64,000 nt of DNA from Leclercia adecarboxylata (GCF_023639785.1 NZ_CP098325.1:4526001-4590000); one strand, 5' to 3'; positions 1 through 9,807 are shown, counted from the stretch's first letter. The notes: generated by a model not told the origin, from the letters alone. Translations and numbers: made by a program.

Positions 1-49
1 AGGCCTGCCGCCAGCGTTCAATCTGAGCCATGATCAAACTCTTCAATTT
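1..49 (-). rRNA. rrs: 16S ribosomal RNA, 5' end (partial)
   Basis: Read on the minus strand, these bases are the start of enterobacterial 16S rRNA: AAATTGAAGAGTTTGATCAT followed by the GGCTCAG and GAACGCTGGCGGCAGG segments. The mature 5' end falls at base 49 and the rest of the gene lies outside the window. The gene follows murI in the same orientation, which is the position of rrnB in E. coli. Together with the P1/P2 promoters and boxA upstream this is clearly a complete rRNA operon running off the edge. Confidence 0.97.
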
Positions 50-174
50 AAGTTTGATGCTCGTGAATTAAACTTCGTAATGAATTACGTATGTTCACTC
101 AGAGACTTGGTATTCATTTATTGTCCGAAGACATTAAGAATCCATGTCACTTTGAGTGCCCACACAGATTGTCT

Positions 175-400
175 GATAAATTGTTAAAGAGCAGTGCAAC
201 GCGGCTTTCGCTCACCGTTGCGAGGTCCCGTATATTACGTTTTCCTCATTCAGAGTCAAGCGATTATTTTCACTTTTCTCTGCCGGCGTTCATCGCTGAA
301 CCCCGCTGACCCGGCGGCTTGCGTGCCGTTGTTCCGTGTCAGTGGAGGCGCATTATAGGGAGTTCTCCGGCGCTGACAAGTGCAAAATTAAAAAAAACGT
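175..400 (-). promoter_or_regulatory. rRNA operon promoters P1 and P2, UP element and boxA
   Basis: On the minus strand P1 has -35 TTGTCA (374-379), a 16-bp spacer and -10 TATAAT (352-357), preceded by an A/T-rich UP element (about 381-400) and followed by a GCGCC discriminator typical of stringently controlled promoters. P2 has -35 TTGACT (254-259), 16 bp, and -10 TAATAT (232-237). The boxA antitermination signal TGCTCTTTAACA lies at 182-193. These elements and the leader fill the gap between murI and the 16S gene; I see no protein gene in it. Confidence 0.93.
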
Positions 401-430
401 CTAACCGTCTCTTTTTTGCGCAAAACAGTG

Positions 431-1282
431 CTACAACGCCAGTTTTTCGAGCGTTTCGAAGCCATAGCGATGCAAAACGGGTAAAAGTTGATCAGTTTCC
501 GGAGTCAATGCCATGCAATAAGCGATATTCGCATCGGCAGATTTCGCATCTGGAGCTTCATGTTCAAGCAGCCATGCCGTGCGACGGGCAATTGCCGCTC
601 CCGAATCCACCAGCCGGGTACCTTCCGGAAGTACGGCAAGCAGCTCTTCCTGTAAAAGCGGGAAATGCGTGCAGCCCAGCACGACCGTATCCGGCGGCTC
701 CGCCATTCGCAGCCATGGACGCAGAATACGACGCAGCTCTTCCAGCGATACTGCCTGGCCATGCAGCTTAGCTTCGGCCATCTCAACCAGCTCAGCAGAA
801 CCTAACATCGCAATCTGGCATTCATTAGCAAAGCGCTCGATCAGTTCGCGGGTATAAGGACGCTTAACCGTGCCGCGCGTCGCCAGCAGACCGACCACGC
901 CATTCGCCGTCAGGCGCGCGGCAGGTTTAATCGCCGGAACCACGCCGACAACCGGGAACGGGAATTTTTCACGCAGTGCCGGAAGGGAGACCGTACTGGC
1001 GGTATTGCAGGCAATCACCGCCAGTGCGAGAGGGTATTGCTGTTGAACGGCGGTAACGATCTCAACGACGCGTTCGACAATAAACGCTTCGCTCTTTTCA
1101 CCATACGGAAAAGCCACGTTATCGAATGCATAGATATAATGAAGATCCGGCAGAAGTTGCCGAATCTCATCATAGACTGAAAGCCCACCGACACCGGAGT
1201 CAAACACCAGTACGGTGGGACGTGGGTCAGAAGGTGTAGCTGCCAGACAAGGTGTATTCCCGTCCTGCAGTTTCGTAGCCAT
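431..1282 (-). CDS. murI: Glutamate racemase MurI
   Basis: Interconverts L- and D-glutamate in the cytoplasm, supplying D-Glu for peptidoglycan. 283 aa, close to the E. coli length. The catalytic cysteines are C92 in ACNTAST and C204 in LGCTHFPLL; the substrate loop DSGVGGLS lies at residues 28-35. An N-terminal extension of about 20 residues precedes the catalytic fold, as in the enterobacterial enzymes that are activated by UDP-MurNAc-L-Ala. The start ATG lies inside the 3' end of btuB (56-bp overlap in another frame), the same arrangement as in E. coli, so translation of the two genes is probably linked. Downstream comes the rRNA operon. Confidence 0.96.
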   Translation of the reverse strand: MATKLQDGNTPCLAATPSDPRPTVLVFDSGVGGLSVYDEIRQLLPDLHYIYAFDNVAFPYGEKSEAFIVERVVEIVTAVQQQYPLALAVIACNTASTVSLPALREKFPFPVVGVVPAIKPAARLTANGVVGLLATRGTVKRPYTRELIERFANECQIAMLGSAELVEMAEAKLHGQAVSLEELRRILRPWLRMAEPPDTVVLGCTHFPLLQEELLAVLPEGTRLVDSGAAIARRTAWLLEHEAPDAKSADANIAYCMALTPETDQLLPVLHRYGFETLEKLAL

Positions 1283-3080
1283 AAACTGTCTCGTAGTCTT
1301 TATCGAACAGGTTGGCTATTTTACCACGAACTGTAAGGTGAGAGGTGACAGGATATGAAACGGCGAGATCCCACAGGCTTACGCCGCCCAGTTTCACGCG
1401 CTCTGAAGTAAAGGTATTCGGATCGTACGCCACGTCATAACGGGTTCCCAGGTAGCGGTATGCCAGATTCCAGTCGAGATCCCACACCTGCATGTCCAGC
1501 TGATATTTCACCTGCTGCTTCGAACGGCGGGCAAGCACTTCATTCGTTTTCGCATTGCGTGGATCGACGTAGTCATAGGAAACCTGATGGCCTACCGGGC
1601 CGGTATCAAACTGCGCCGTCGCTTCGATACCTTTAATACGCGCTTTATCGACGTTGTAATAGCGGAAAGTACGCGGGTCGCTGCTAATCAGGTTGTCGAT
1701 ATCGTTACGATAACCAGACACACGCCAGTTCACCGGGCCGGTCAGCCCCTCGAAGCCGCCCTCCCACTGCTTGCTCTCTTCCGGTTTCAGATCCGGGTTG
1801 CCATAGCTCGCGCTGTGGATCTGGCTCATGGTCGGCGCTTTATAGGCCGTGCCGTAGGAAGCGATGATGCGGTAACCGTCGATGAACTCCCATCCGGCGC
1901 TGGTCTGCCAGGTGTTATGGTTACCAAAGTTAGAGTTGTCGTCATTACGCGCGGCGGCCTCCAGGGTGACGCTATCGAACTGCTGCAGGGCAGACAGGAA
2001 CACACCCGTGTTGCGCTGCTCATAGCCTTTATCCAGATAGCCCGTTCCCGCCTGGGTTTTTTGTTTCTGCCAGTCCAGACCGGCGCCGATATTGCCGTGG
2101 CCCACCGTGACGGTGTTCATCCACTGGGCGGTGTACTGCTTAACGTCATCCGTGGTGGCAGAGGACGCATAGCGGCCTTTGCTCGGATCGTAGTTCTGGT
2201 CTTTGCTACGACCGTAACCGGCCACCAGCTGTGTCTGGTAAATTCCCTGGTTATAGCGCAGGCCGGTGTCCCAGTTCTGGCTGTAAAGCTGACGGGTATC
2301 AGGCAGGCCATCGACCATAAAGTTGTCGTCGTAGTGCTCATAGCCGTCATACGCCGTACGGTTGTCATAGCCAAGACCACGCACGAAGCCGCTCAGGTTG
2401 TCGGTAAGCTGCTGCTCAACGGAGCCAAACAGCGACTTACTCATAAAGCCGTCACGGTCGGGCTGGCGCGGGGCATCTGCCGCATCGATATCAAAGCCGC
2501 GGGTATAGGTATAGTTGCCGCCCAGGGTAATTTTGGTTTTATCCAGCACCTGCTGGAAGGAGCCATCGTAGGATTGATACCCTTTCGATCCCACGCTGGC
2601 GGTAATTTCAGCGCCGGGCTTATCACGGCCAGTAATAATGTTAATCACGCCGCCAATCGCATCCGAACCATACAAGGCTGAGCGCGGACCACGGATGTAC
2701 TCGACACGTTGAATGAGCGAAACAGGGATTTGGCTGAGGTCCGGCGAGTTACTGATCCCGGCGTTGTTCAGCGGAATGCCGTCAATCAGTACCAGAACGT
2801 GACGGGATTCCGTGCCGCGAATAAAAGTAGACGAGTTGGCACCCATCCCACCGCTTTGAGCAATATCAACGCCCGGTAAACGCGACATCACCTCAACGAC
2901 GCTTTTTGCCTGCCAGCGCTCGATGTCTTCGCGGGTCACGACAGAGCTTGGGGCCAGAACGGTATTAGCAGGCTGTGCAACACGGTTTGCCGTCACCACC
3001 AACGAGTCTGCGCCATCCTGCGCCCAGCCCGAAAATGCCGTGACGGAAAGCGCCGTCAACAGCGATACTTTTTTAATCAT
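1227..3080 (-). CDS. btuB: Outer-membrane vitamin B12 receptor BtuB
   Basis: TonB-dependent outer-membrane beta-barrel that imports cobalamins. 617 aa starting at ATG 3080 (MIKKVSLL); an in-frame GTG five codons upstream is less likely. A signal peptide ends near FSGWA, followed by the TonB box DSLVVTANR, a plug domain ([12 protein letters not shown]...[15 protein letters not shown]) and a barrel ending in the C-terminal phenylalanine GSYTF recognised by the BAM machinery. Expression is probably controlled by the cobalamin riboswitch at 3160-3312 and possibly by MetJ (3318-3349). It diverges from trmA and overlaps murI at its 3' end. Confidence 0.96.
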   Translation of the reverse strand: MIKKVSLLTALSVTAFSGWAQDGADSLVVTANRVAQPANTVLAPSSVVTREDIERWQAKSVVEVMSRLPGVDIAQSGGMGANSSTFIRGTESRHVLVLIDGIPLNNAGISNSPDLSQIPVSLIQRVEYIRGPRSALYGSDAIGGVINIITGRDKPGAEITASVGSKGYQSYDGSFQQVLDKTKITLGGNYTYTRGFDIDAADAPRQPDRDGFMSKSLFGSVEQQLTDNLSGFVRGLGYDNRTAYDGYEHYDDNFMVDGLPDTRQLYSQNWDTGLRYNQGIYQTQLVAGYGRSKDQNYDPSKGRYASSATTDDVKQYTAQWMNTVTVGHGNIGAGLDWQKQKTQAGTGYLDKGYEQRNTGVFLSALQQFDSVTLEAAARNDDNSNFGNHNTWQTSAGWEFIDGYRIIASYGTAYKAPTMSQIHSASYGNPDLKPEESKQWEGGFEGLTGPVNWRVSGYRNDIDNLISSDPRTFRYYNVDKARIKGIEATAQFDTGPVGHQVSYDYVDPRNAKTNEVLARRSKQQVKYQLDMQVWDLDWNLAYRYLGTRYDVAYDPNTFTSERVKLGGVSLWDLAVSYPVTSHLTVRGKIANLFDKDYETVYGYETAGREYTLSGSYTF

Positions 3081-3159
3081 TGTAAAAGCATCCACAATAT
3101 AAGAAGGATGCCGCAGGCCTCATCCATAGCACGCGATGATGAAACCAAATGCGACGTGA

Positions 3160-3312
3160 TCCCGGCAGGTCTTCGGGCTAGGTGGCGTTTACTGGATGAC
3201 GACTTCCCATTTTCACAGTGTCTGTTAACTCATCCCGCCAGTCTTTACCGCTGCGCGTCAGCTCCAGATTTGCACTGGATTCCCTTTTCACTCATAAGAG
3301 ACCGGAAACATA
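3160..3312 (-). promoter_or_regulatory. Cobalamin (adenosylcobalamin) riboswitch
   Basis: The btuB leader on the minus strand carries the hallmark blocks of the cobalamin aptamer: GGTCTCTTATGAGTGAAAAG at the 5' side, AATCCAGTGCAAATCTGG, GCTGACGCGCAGCGGTAA, then the 3' B12 box AGCCCGAAGACCTGCC near 3164-3179. In E. coli this leader sequesters the btuB ribosome-binding site when adenosylcobalamin is bound. Boundaries are approximate because no folding was computed. Confidence 0.93.
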
Positions 3313-3317
3313 ATGCT

Positions 3318-3349
3318 ACATTTAGACACGTATAGATGTCCAGACTGCC
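3318..3349 (-). promoter_or_regulatory. Possible MetJ operator (met boxes) at the btuB promoter
   Basis: Four consecutive 8-mers resemble the met box AGACGTCT: GGCAGTCT (5/8), GGACATCT (6/8), ATACGTGT (6/8) and a poor CTAAATGT (3/8). They cover a plausible promoter (TGGACA near 3338, -10 TAGCAT near 3315) just upstream of the riboswitch. The same GGACATCT unit occurs in the metB/metJ operator of this window. MetJ control is inferred from the pattern only. Confidence 0.55.
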
Positions 3350-3424
3350 GTTAACCAATAGGGCTGGACATCCCCTGCACAATCCCTACAATCCCCGCGT
3401 AATTCATCATCAACAGGAAGCATC

Positions 3425-4531
3425 ATGACTCCAGAACACCTCCCGACAGAACAGTACGACGCGCAACTGGCAGAGAAAGTCGTCCGCCTGCAAAATATGA
3501 TGACGCCTTTTGCTGCGCCTGCGCCTGAGGTGTTCCGCTCCCCTGTCAGCCATTACCGTATGCGCGCCGAGTTCCGTATCTGGCATGACGGCGACGACCT
3601 GTACCACATCATTTTCGATCAGCAGACTAAAAGCCGTATCCGCGTGGACAGTTTCCCGGCGGCGAGCGAGCTGATTAACCAGCTGATGACGCTGATAATG
3701 GACGGCGTGCGCAATAATCCCCTGTTGCGCCATAAGCTGTTCCAGATTGACTACCTGACCACCCAAAGCAATCAGGCCATCGTCTCGCTGCTGTACCATA
3801 AGGCACTGAATGATGAGTGGCGCCAGGCAGCAGAAGCCCTGCGCGATGCGCTGCGTGCGCAAAACATTAACGTGCATCTGATTGGCCGCGCGACTAAAAC
3901 CAAAATCGCGCTGGATCAGGATTACATCGATGAACGCCTGCCGGTAGCCGGGAAAGAGATGGTCTATCGCCAGGTTGAGAACAGCTTTACACAGCCGAAT
4001 GCCGCCATGAACGTGCAGATGCTGGAGTGGGCGCTGAAGGCCACCGAAGGTTCAACCGGCGATCTGCTGGAGTTGTACTGCGGTAACGGCAACTTCTCCC
4101 TGGCGCTGGCGCGTAACTTTGAACGTGTCCTGGCCACCGAAATTGCAAAACCATCGGTCGCCGCTGCGCAATACAACATCGCGGCGAACCACATTGATAA
4201 TGTGCAGATCATTCGTATGTCGGCGGAGGAGTTTACTCAGGCGATGAACGGCGTGCGGGAATTTAACCGTCTGCAGGGGATCGATCTGAAGAGCTATCAG
4301 TGTGAGACCATTTTCGTCGACCCGCCGCGCAGTGGGCTGGACAGCGAAACTGAAAAGATGGTGCAGGCGTACCCGCGTATTCTTTATATCTCCTGTAACC
4401 CGGAAACCTTATGCAAAAACCTGGAAACATTAAGCCAGACGCACAAGGTTGAACGTCTGGCGTTGTTCGATCAGTTCCCGTACACGCACCATATGGAGTG
4501 CGGGGTATTACTGACGGCTAAAAACGCGTAA
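3425..4531 (+). CDS. trmA: tRNA (uracil-5-)-methyltransferase TrmA
   Basis: Makes m5U54 (ribothymidine) in the T-loop of tRNAs and also modifies tmRNA, using S-adenosylmethionine. 368 aa against about 366 in E. coli. The SAM-binding motif is [16 protein letters not shown]; the conserved DPPRSGLD and the catalytic-cysteine motif ISCNPETL are in the C-terminal Rossmann domain. Starts with ATG after AGGAAG. It diverges from btuB, with the riboswitch and possible met boxes in the shared 344-bp gap. In E. coli trmA is under stringent control; nothing here tests that. Confidence 0.96.
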   Translation: MTPEHLPTEQYDAQLAEKVVRLQNMMTPFAAPAPEVFRSPVSHYRMRAEFRIWHDGDDLYHIIFDQQTKSRIRVDSFPAASELINQLMTLIMDGVRNNPLLRHKLFQIDYLTTQSNQAIVSLLYHKALNDEWRQAAEALRDALRAQNINVHLIGRATKTKIALDQDYIDERLPVAGKEMVYRQVENSFTQPNAAMNVQMLEWALKATEGSTGDLLELYCGNGNFSLALARNFERVLATEIAKPSVAAAQYNIAANHIDNVQIIRMSAEEFTQAMNGVREFNRLQGIDLKSYQCETIFVDPPRSGLDSETEKMVQAYPRILYISCNPETLCKNLETLSQTHKVERLALFDQFPYTHHMECGVLLTAKNA

Positions 4532-4597
4532 GCCGGATAAGCGAAGCGCCTTCCGGCGCTTTCTGGCAGGTGGCGCTACGCTTACCTGCCCTACAAA
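4532..4597. repeat. REP pair (BIME-like palindromes)
   Basis: Two GC-rich palindromes follow the trmA stop directly: GCCGGATAAGCGAAGCGCC with its complement arm (4532-4557), and GGCAGGTGGCGCTACGCTTA with arm CCTGCC (4565-4594). They belong to the enterobacterial REP family and lie between convergent genes trmA and yijD. Confidence 0.85.
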
Positions 4598-4606
4598 ACA
4601 GAACCG

Positions 4607-4966
4607 TTACTCTGGCAGCTGCTGCTTACGGTTACGCATTTTAAAGCCAATCCAGAACACCAGCGCCACCGACAGCACAGCCGGCAGGAAGTTAGAGCCA
4701 ATGTCCGGGTACTCAGCGCGCACCACGGTGCTATACAGCAGGACGCCCAGAACAAAGAACGCTGCCGACAGCGCCGGTAAGCCTACCGGCATGGTGCGAT
4801 TCTGATAACGCTGATGCAGGCAGTACACCGTCAGCACCAGAGAGATCATCGGGAAAACCGAGAACGGTACAATAGAGCTAAAAATTGCTGCAAACGTACC
4901 GTTAATGGATAAGCCAGCGATCAATGCCAGCAACAATGTTCCTTTATCCTGTCCTGTCTGTTTCAT
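4607..4966 (-). CDS. yijD: Inner-membrane protein YijD (DUF1422)
   Basis: 119-aa hydrophobic protein of unknown function, same length as E. coli YijD. About four membrane segments are visible, roughly residues 10-30, 32-50, 62-82 and 88-108, with a short basic C-terminal tail (KMRNRKQQ). It follows fabR by only 10 bp in the same direction, so the two are almost certainly cotranscribed, which suggests but does not prove a role near membrane lipid homeostasis. Confidence 0.92.
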   Translation of the reverse strand: MKQTGQDKGTLLLALIAGLSINGTFAAIFSSIVPFSVFPMISLVLTVYCLHQRYQNRTMPVGLPALSAAFFVLGVLLYSTVVRAEYPDIGSNFLPAVLSVALVFWIGFKMRNRKQQLPE

Positions 4967-4976
4967 TACTCACCTT

Positions 4977-5612
4977 TCACTCATCGGATTGATGCGCCAG
5001 TTTTTCTTGTTCACGGCGATACCAGTAATAAGCCCCTTTAGAGATCATCCGCAGTTGCAATACCAGTCGCTCTTCGAGTTGCTTGCGTTGTTCAACGCTC
5101 ACATCCAGTGCTTCGGCGCCCGCACTGAAGACTATTGTTACCATCGCCTCGGCCTGCGCCTCAGTGAAGGCGCGCGGCATATGGTTTTCGAGTTCAAGAT
5201 AGTCGGCAAGTTCCGCAATAAAATGCTGAATCTCCCGGGCCACAGCGGCACGGAATGCTGCCGAGGTGCCAGAGCGTTCCCGTAACAATAAACGAAACGC
5301 GTTGGGATTATTGCCGATAAACTCCATAAAAGTGGAAACGGAGGTGCGGATCACGCTGCCCCCTTTAGCGATACGCTGACGCGCCTGGCGCATCAGCTGG
5401 CGCAGCATCAGCCCGCTCTCGTCCACCATGGTCAGACCCAGTTCATCTACGTCACGGAAATGACGATAGAAAGAGGTAGGCGCAATCCCGGCTTCGCGTG
5501 CGACCTCACGCAGGCTCAGACTGGCAAAACTTCGCTCAGCACTCAGTTGACTGAATGCGGCTTCCACCAGCGAACGCCGGGTTTTCTCTTTTTGTTGTGC
5601 TCTTACGCCCAT
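4977..5612 (-). CDS. fabR: TetR-family regulator FabR of unsaturated fatty acid synthesis
   Basis: In E. coli FabR represses fabA and fabB according to the ratio of unsaturated to saturated acyl-thioesters. 211 aa if translation begins at ATG 5612 ([13 protein letters not shown]), after AAGGAT. The open frame extends 42 codons further upstream, but the MGVRAQQ start matches the repressor core. The N-terminal TetR helix-turn-helix includes [20 protein letters not shown]. Downstream yijD follows at 10 bp; sthA diverges across a 199-bp gap. Confidence 0.93.
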   Translation of the reverse strand: MGVRAQQKEKTRRSLVEAAFSQLSAERSFASLSLREVAREAGIAPTSFYRHFRDVDELGLTMVDESGLMLRQLMRQARQRIAKGGSVIRTSVSTFMEFIGNNPNAFRLLLRERSGTSAAFRAAVAREIQHFIAELADYLELENHMPRAFTEAQAEAMVTIVFSAGAEALDVSVEQRKQLEERLVLQLRMISKGAYYWYRREQEKLAHQSDE

Positions 5613-5811
5613 CACGATAGTTGAATCCTTCCAAAGGCCCGCTGGCACTATACCAGAGAATAAAATTAATCGGTTTACCTGGCTTACAGAATGAAGGTTT
5701 CCCTGTGGTTTGTGCTCCACCACGCGAAAAGAGCACAACGATAATTGGGTTATCCCGCCAATGATGTTACTATTCTGTTGCTTTTATGTATAAGAACAGG
5801 TAAGCCTTACC

Positions 5812-7212
5812 ATGTCACATTCCTACGATTACGACGCAATAGTTATTGGTTCCGGCCCCGGCGGCGAAGGCGCTGCTATGGGACTGGTTAAACAGGGAGC
5901 CAGAGTAGCGGTTATCGAGCGCTACCATAACGTTGGCGGCGGCTGCACCCACTGGGGCACCATCCCTTCCAAAGCCCTCCGCCACGCCGTCAGCCGCATT
6001 ATTGAATTCAACCAGAACCCTCTTTACAGCGATCACTCCCGTCTCCTTCGTTCCTCATTCGCCGATATTCTCAATCACGCTGATAACGTGATTAATCAGC
6101 AGACGCGGATGCGCCAGGGGTTTTATGAGCGTAACCACTGCGAAATTCTGCAGGGCAGCGCGCATTTTGTGGATGAACATACGCTGGCGCTGGAGTGCCA
6201 TGACGGTTCTGTTGAGACGATCACCGCAGAAAAATTCGTTATCGCCTGCGGCTCGCGTCCTTATCGTCCGGCCGATGTCGATTTCTCTCACCCGCGCGTT
6301 TACGACAGTGACTCCATTCTGAGCCTGCATCATGAGCCGCGCCACGTGCTGATCTACGGTGCCGGGGTGATCGGTTGCGAATATGCCTCTATCTTCCGCG
6401 GTATGAACGTGAAGGTCGACCTGATTAACACCCGCGACCGTCTGCTGGCCTTCCTCGATCAGGAGATGTCCGACTCGCTCTCGTACCACTTCTGGAACAG
6501 CGGCGTGGTAATTCGCCACAACGAAGAGTACGAGAAGATCGAACCCTGCGATGATGGCGTCATCATGCATCTGAAGTCCGGCAAAAAACTGAAAGCAGAC
6601 TGCCTGCTGTACGCTAACGGCCGTACGGGTAACACCGATTCGCTGGCGCTGGAGAACATCGGTCTGACCACCGACAGCCGCGGGCAGATCAAGGTGAACA
6701 GCATGTACCAGACCGCCCTGCCGCATATCTATGCCGTAGGGGATGTGATTGGCTACCCAAGCCTGGCATCAGCGGCTTACGACCAGGGGCGCATTGCGGC
6801 TCAGGCGCTGGTGAAAGGTGAGGCGACGGCGCATCTGATCGAAGATATTCCTACCGGCATTTACACCATTCCGGAAATCAGCTCAGTCGGAAAAACCGAA
6901 CAGCAGCTGACGGCCATGAAGGTGCCTTACGAGGTGGGTCGTGCCCAGTTTAAACATCTGGCGCGGGCGCAAATCGTGGGGATGAGCGTGGGTACGCTGA
7001 AGATTTTGTTCCACCGCGAGACGAAAGAGATCCTCGGCATTCACTGCTTCGGTGAACGTGCGGCGGAAATCATTCATATCGGCCAGGCGATCATGGAACA
7101 AAAAGGTGGTGGTAACACCATCGAATACTTTGTTAATACCACCTTTAACTACCCGACCATGGCAGAAGCCTATCGGGTAGCGGCGCTGAACGGCTTAAAC
7201 CGCCTGTTTTAA
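5812..7212 (+). CDS. sthA: Soluble pyridine nucleotide transhydrogenase SthA
   Basis: FAD flavoprotein that transfers hydride between NADPH and NAD+, draining excess NADPH. 466 aa, E. coli size. The N-terminal FAD site is [14 protein letters not shown], the NAD(P) site is [13 protein letters not shown], and the third FAD motif is IYAVGDVIG. In place of the CxxxxC redox pair of lipoamide dehydrogenase-like enzymes it has [13 protein letters not shown], so only one cysteine is present, which is normal for STH. The last 18 bp overlap the 3' end of convergent oxyR. Confidence 0.97.
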   Translation: MSHSYDYDAIVIGSGPGGEGAAMGLVKQGARVAVIERYHNVGGGCTHWGTIPSKALRHAVSRIIEFNQNPLYSDHSRLLRSSFADILNHADNVINQQTRMRQGFYERNHCEILQGSAHFVDEHTLALECHDGSVETITAEKFVIACGSRPYRPADVDFSHPRVYDSDSILSLHHEPRHVLIYGAGVIGCEYASIFRGMNVKVDLINTRDRLLAFLDQEMSDSLSYHFWNSGVVIRHNEEYEKIEPCDDGVIMHLKSGKKLKADCLLYANGRTGNTDSLALENIGLTTDSRGQIKVNSMYQTALPHIYAVGDVIGYPSLASAAYDQGRIAAQALVKGEATAHLIEDIPTGIYTIPEISSVGKTEQQLTAMKVPYEVGRAQFKHLARAQIVGMSVGTLKILFHRETKEILGIHCFGERAAEIIHIGQAIMEQKGGGNTIEYFVNTTFNYPTMAEAYRVAALNGLNRLF

Positions 7213-8112
7213 GGTACTGTCGAAATGGCCATCCATTGCACCACGGATGGCCTCTGCCAGCTGCTCATAGCGGCTGCGCAGCGGTGAACCCGGGCGATAA
7301 ACCAGACCAATGGTACGACGCGGCTCCGGCTTGATGCAGGGCAGATAGACCACGCCATCACGCCTGCGCTCGCGCGGCACGGCCAGCGCAGGCAGCAGCG
7401 TAATACCGCTTCCCGCCGCCACCATGTTACGCAGCGTTTCCAGGCTGGTTGCGCGGAAGTGGGTATCTTCATCAGCGCCTGCTTCAAAACAGAAGCCCAT
7501 TGCCTGATCGCGCAGACAATGACCATCTTCCAGCATCAGCAGCTTTTCACCGGCCAGATCGGCCATCGGGACGCGATCGCGGCTCGCCCACGGATGATCT
7601 TCATAGATCGCCAGCATCATCGGCTCATCAAACAGCGGCACTTCGATAAAAGCTTCGCTCTCTTTAACCAGTGCCAGAATGGCACAGTCGAGCTTGCCGC
7701 TATCCAGCTGCGCCAGCAGCTGATGGGTTTGCGCTTCATGCAGGTACATTTCGAGCTTAGGGAAAGTCTGATGCAGCATCGGAATGATGTGCGGCAGCAG
7801 GTACGGGCCAACGGTTGGGATCAGGCCAATATGCAGCGGGCCGGACATGGTCTCCCCCTGCTGGCTTGCCATTTCCTTGAGCACTTTGACCTCGCGCAAC
7901 ACGGTGCGCGCCTGATCCACCAGCAGCAGTCCTGCCTGGGTGAACAGCACTTTACGACTGGTGCGCTCCAGCAGCATTACGCCAAGCTCGTCTTCCAGCT
8001 TACGGATCTGACCGCTAAGGGTAGGCTGACTGACGTGGCAGGAATCTGCCGCGCGGCGAAAATGGCGATGTTCGGCTAACGCCACCAGGTATTCAAGATC
8101 ACGAATATTCAT
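7195..8112 (-). CDS. oxyR: Peroxide-sensing LysR-type regulator OxyR
   Basis: Hydrogen-peroxide sensor that activates antioxidant genes (in E. coli katG, ahpCF, oxyS, dps). 305 aa. An N-terminal LysR winged HTH (residues 1-60, [19 protein letters not shown]) precedes a regulatory domain with redox cysteines C199 and C208 in [12 protein letters not shown], exactly the E. coli positions. It diverges from oxyS with an OxyR operator between them and converges on sthA. Possible targets in this window are oxyS and katG. Confidence 0.97.
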   Translation of the reverse strand: MNIRDLEYLVALAEHRHFRRAADSCHVSQPTLSGQIRKLEDELGVMLLERTSRKVLFTQAGLLLVDQARTVLREVKVLKEMASQQGETMSGPLHIGLIPTVGPYLLPHIIPMLHQTFPKLEMYLHEAQTHQLLAQLDSGKLDCAILALVKESEAFIEVPLFDEPMMLAIYEDHPWASRDRVPMADLAGEKLLMLEDGHCLRDQAMGFCFEAGADEDTHFRATSLETLRNMVAAGSGITLLPALAVPRERRRDGVVYLPCIKPEPRRTIGLVYRPGSPLRSRYEQLAEAIRGAMDGHFDSTLKQAV

Positions 8113-8133
8113 TATTCATCCTCCGTCGCCACG

Positions 8134-8179
8134 ATAGTTCATGGCGATAGATAGCATAGCAATGAACGATTATCCCTAT
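8134..8179. promoter_or_regulatory. OxyR operator between oxyR and oxyS
   Basis: An extended site begins ATAGTTCATGGCGATAG and ends GATTATCCCTAT, matching the spaced ATAG/CTAT quarters of OxyR operators and very close to the E. coli oxyR-oxyS operator as I remember it. Position between the two divergent genes fits autorepression of oxyR and peroxide activation of oxyS. Confidence 0.8.
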
Positions 8180-8207
8180 CAAGCGTTCTGTTGAATAATG
8201 CATCACA

Positions 8208-8322
8208 GAGACGAGGCGGCACTGATTACCCTTGAAGTCCTGTCCCGTCTCACGAGTTTCTCAAAACTCGAACAACTAAAGCCAACGTGAACTTTTGCGG
8301 ACCCCGTGGTCCGCTTTTTTTT
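8208..8322 (+). ncRNA. oxyS: OxyS small RNA
   Basis: Hfq-dependent peroxide-induced sRNA of about 115 nt, divergent from oxyR. The 5' stem is GAGACG...CGTCTC, enclosing the ACCCTTGAAG loop used for target pairing in E. coli. A second stem CGAGTTT...AAACTCG is followed by the A-rich single-stranded linker AACTAAAGCCAACGTGAAC. It ends in the intrinsic terminator GCGGACC-CCGT-GGTCCGC plus eight T. The 5' stem differs from E. coli by paired changes, while the terminator loop differs without obvious compensation (see findings). The start is set by analogy with E. coli. Confidence 0.95.
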
Positions 8323-8347
8323 GCGTAAAAAAAACCGAGGGAAAAGC

Positions 8348-8373
8348 AAAATGGCAACCGAAGTTGCCATTTT
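8348..8373. terminator. Terminator hairpin after argH, usable on both strands
   Basis: Perfect 10-bp stem AAAATGGCAA / TTGCCATTTT with a 6-nt loop. It lies between the oxyS terminator and argH. On the minus strand the stem ends in TTTT and is the likely end of the argCBH transcript. Confidence 0.8.
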
Positions 8374-8384
8374 TAGTCTTTGCT

Positions 8385-8430
8385 CCCTCTCCCTGTGGGA
8401 GAGGACCGGGGTGAGGGCGCCAGCCCGCAC
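8385..8430 (-). repeat. 46-bp palindromic repeat, copy A
   Basis: Member of a family shared with 22081-22127, 37875-37920 and 45222-45267: GTGCGGG...CCCTCACCCC...CCTCTCCC and its palindromic arm GGGAGAGG. Here it is inverted and lies directly downstream of argH. Confidence 0.8.
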
Positions 8431-8433
8431 AAA

Positions 8434-9807
8434 TCAAACTAACCGGTTTTTCGCATCCGCGATGGCTTGCGCCACCTGCTTCGGCGACACGCCGCCTTTC
8501 GCCGCACGTTTATCCAGGCACGACTGCAGCGCCAGGATCGGATACACATCATCCCCAATCACGCTGCTGAATTTCTGCAGATCGGAAAGCGGCAGGTCTT
8601 CCAGGGCTTTGCCCTGACGAATGGCTTCGACCACCGCTTCACCCACAATATGGTGCGCTTCACGGAAGGGTACACCTTTGGCCACCAGATAATCCGCCAG
8701 CTCGGTAGAGTTAGCGTAACCCTGCTGAGCCGCTTCCTGGCAGCGAGGACGTTTAACCTGAATGCCGTCCAGCACCAGAGCGGCCATATGCAGACAGTCC
8801 AGCCAGGTGTCGAGCGCGTCGAACAGGCCCTCTTTGTCTTCCTGCATATCTTTGTTATACGCCAGCGGCAGCCCTTTCAGGGTCATCATCATGCCGGTCA
8901 GGGCGCCCTGCACACGGCCGCACTTGCCGCGGATAAGCTCCAGCGCATCCGGGTTTTTCTTCTGCGGCATCAGGGATGAACCGGAGGTCACGCGATCCGA
9001 CAGCTCAACGAACCCGGCTTCACCCGAGTTGAAGAAGATCAGGTCTTCGGCGAAGCGCGACAGGTGCACCATGCCGATAGAGGCATTCGAAAGCAGCTCC
9101 AGCACGTGGTCGCGATCGGACACGCTGTCGAGGCTGTTGCGTGTAGCAGAGGCAAAGCCCAGCCAGCCCGCCAGCTGTTCACGGTCGATTTCATACGCAG
9201 TACCGGCCAGCGCGCCGCTGCCCAGCGGGCTGACGTCCAGACGCTTTAAGGTATCCTGCAGACGACTTTCGTCACGCGCCAGCATCTCAACGTAGGCCAG
9301 CGACCAGTGGGCAAAGGTGACAGGCTGCGCACGCTGCAGGTGGGTATAGCCCGGCATGACCGCATCCTGGTTGTTCTGCGCGGTATCCACCAGCGCGCTC
9401 TGCAGCTGACGGTTAGCCGCCAGCAGTTCCACGACGGTATCCTTGCACCACAGCTTCAGATCGGTCGCCACCTGGTCGTTACGGCTCCGGCCGGTATGCA
9501 GCTTTTTACCCAGCTGGCCCACTTTATCGATGAGCTTCCCTTCCACCCAGCTGTGAATATCTTCCGCGTCGCTTTCAAGAATTTGCTGCGGGTTAAGGCG
9601 CACCTCTTCCAGCAGATTGTTCAGCGCCTCTTCCAGCTGCAGCTGTTCGTCTGCAGTCAGAACGCCAACGGTGACCAGCGCTTTGGACCAGGCCACAGAG
9701 CCGACGATATCCTGTTCGGCCAGGCGGTAGTCGAAGCGCAAAGAGTCATTGAACTGTTTGAACCGTTGATCCGCTGCCTGTGTAAAACGCCCACCCCAAA
9801 GTGCCAT
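8434..9807 (-). CDS. argH: Argininosuccinate lyase ArgH
   Basis: Last step of arginine synthesis: splits argininosuccinate into arginine and fumarate. 457 aa, E. coli size. Conserved blocks include the fumarase/lyase signature [12 protein letters not shown] carrying the flexible catalytic loop, [12 protein letters not shown], and [11 protein letters not shown] with the catalytic-site histidine. It is the last gene of the argCBH operon; 78 bp holding a REP palindrome separate it from argB. Probably repressed by ArgR from the argC promoter. Confidence 0.97.
   Translation of the reverse strand: MALWGGRFTQAADQRFKQFNDSLRFDYRLAEQDIVGSVAWSKALVTVGVLTADEQLQLEEALNNLLEEVRLNPQQILESDAEDIHSWVEGKLIDKVGQLGKKLHTGRSRNDQVATDLKLWCKDTVVELLAANRQLQSALVDTAQNNQDAVMPGYTHLQRAQPVTFAHWSLAYVEMLARDESRLQDTLKRLDVSPLGSGALAGTAYEIDREQLAGWLGFASATRNSLDSVSDRDHVLELLSNASIGMVHLSRFAEDLIFFNSGEAGFVELSDRVTSGSSLMPQKKNPDALELIRGKCGRVQGALTGMMMTLKGLPLAYNKDMQEDKEGLFDALDTWLDCLHMAALVLDGIQVKRPRCQEAAQQGYANSTELADYLVAKGVPFREAHHIVGEAVVEAIRQGKALEDLPLSDLQKFSSVIGDDVYPILALQSCLDKRAAKGGVSPKQVAQAIADAKNRLV

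Noticed and set aside
1587..2681. A 364-codon open frame antisense to btuB
   Set aside because: Lies wholly inside btuB on the other strand; no recognisable protein features, explained by codon bias of btuB.
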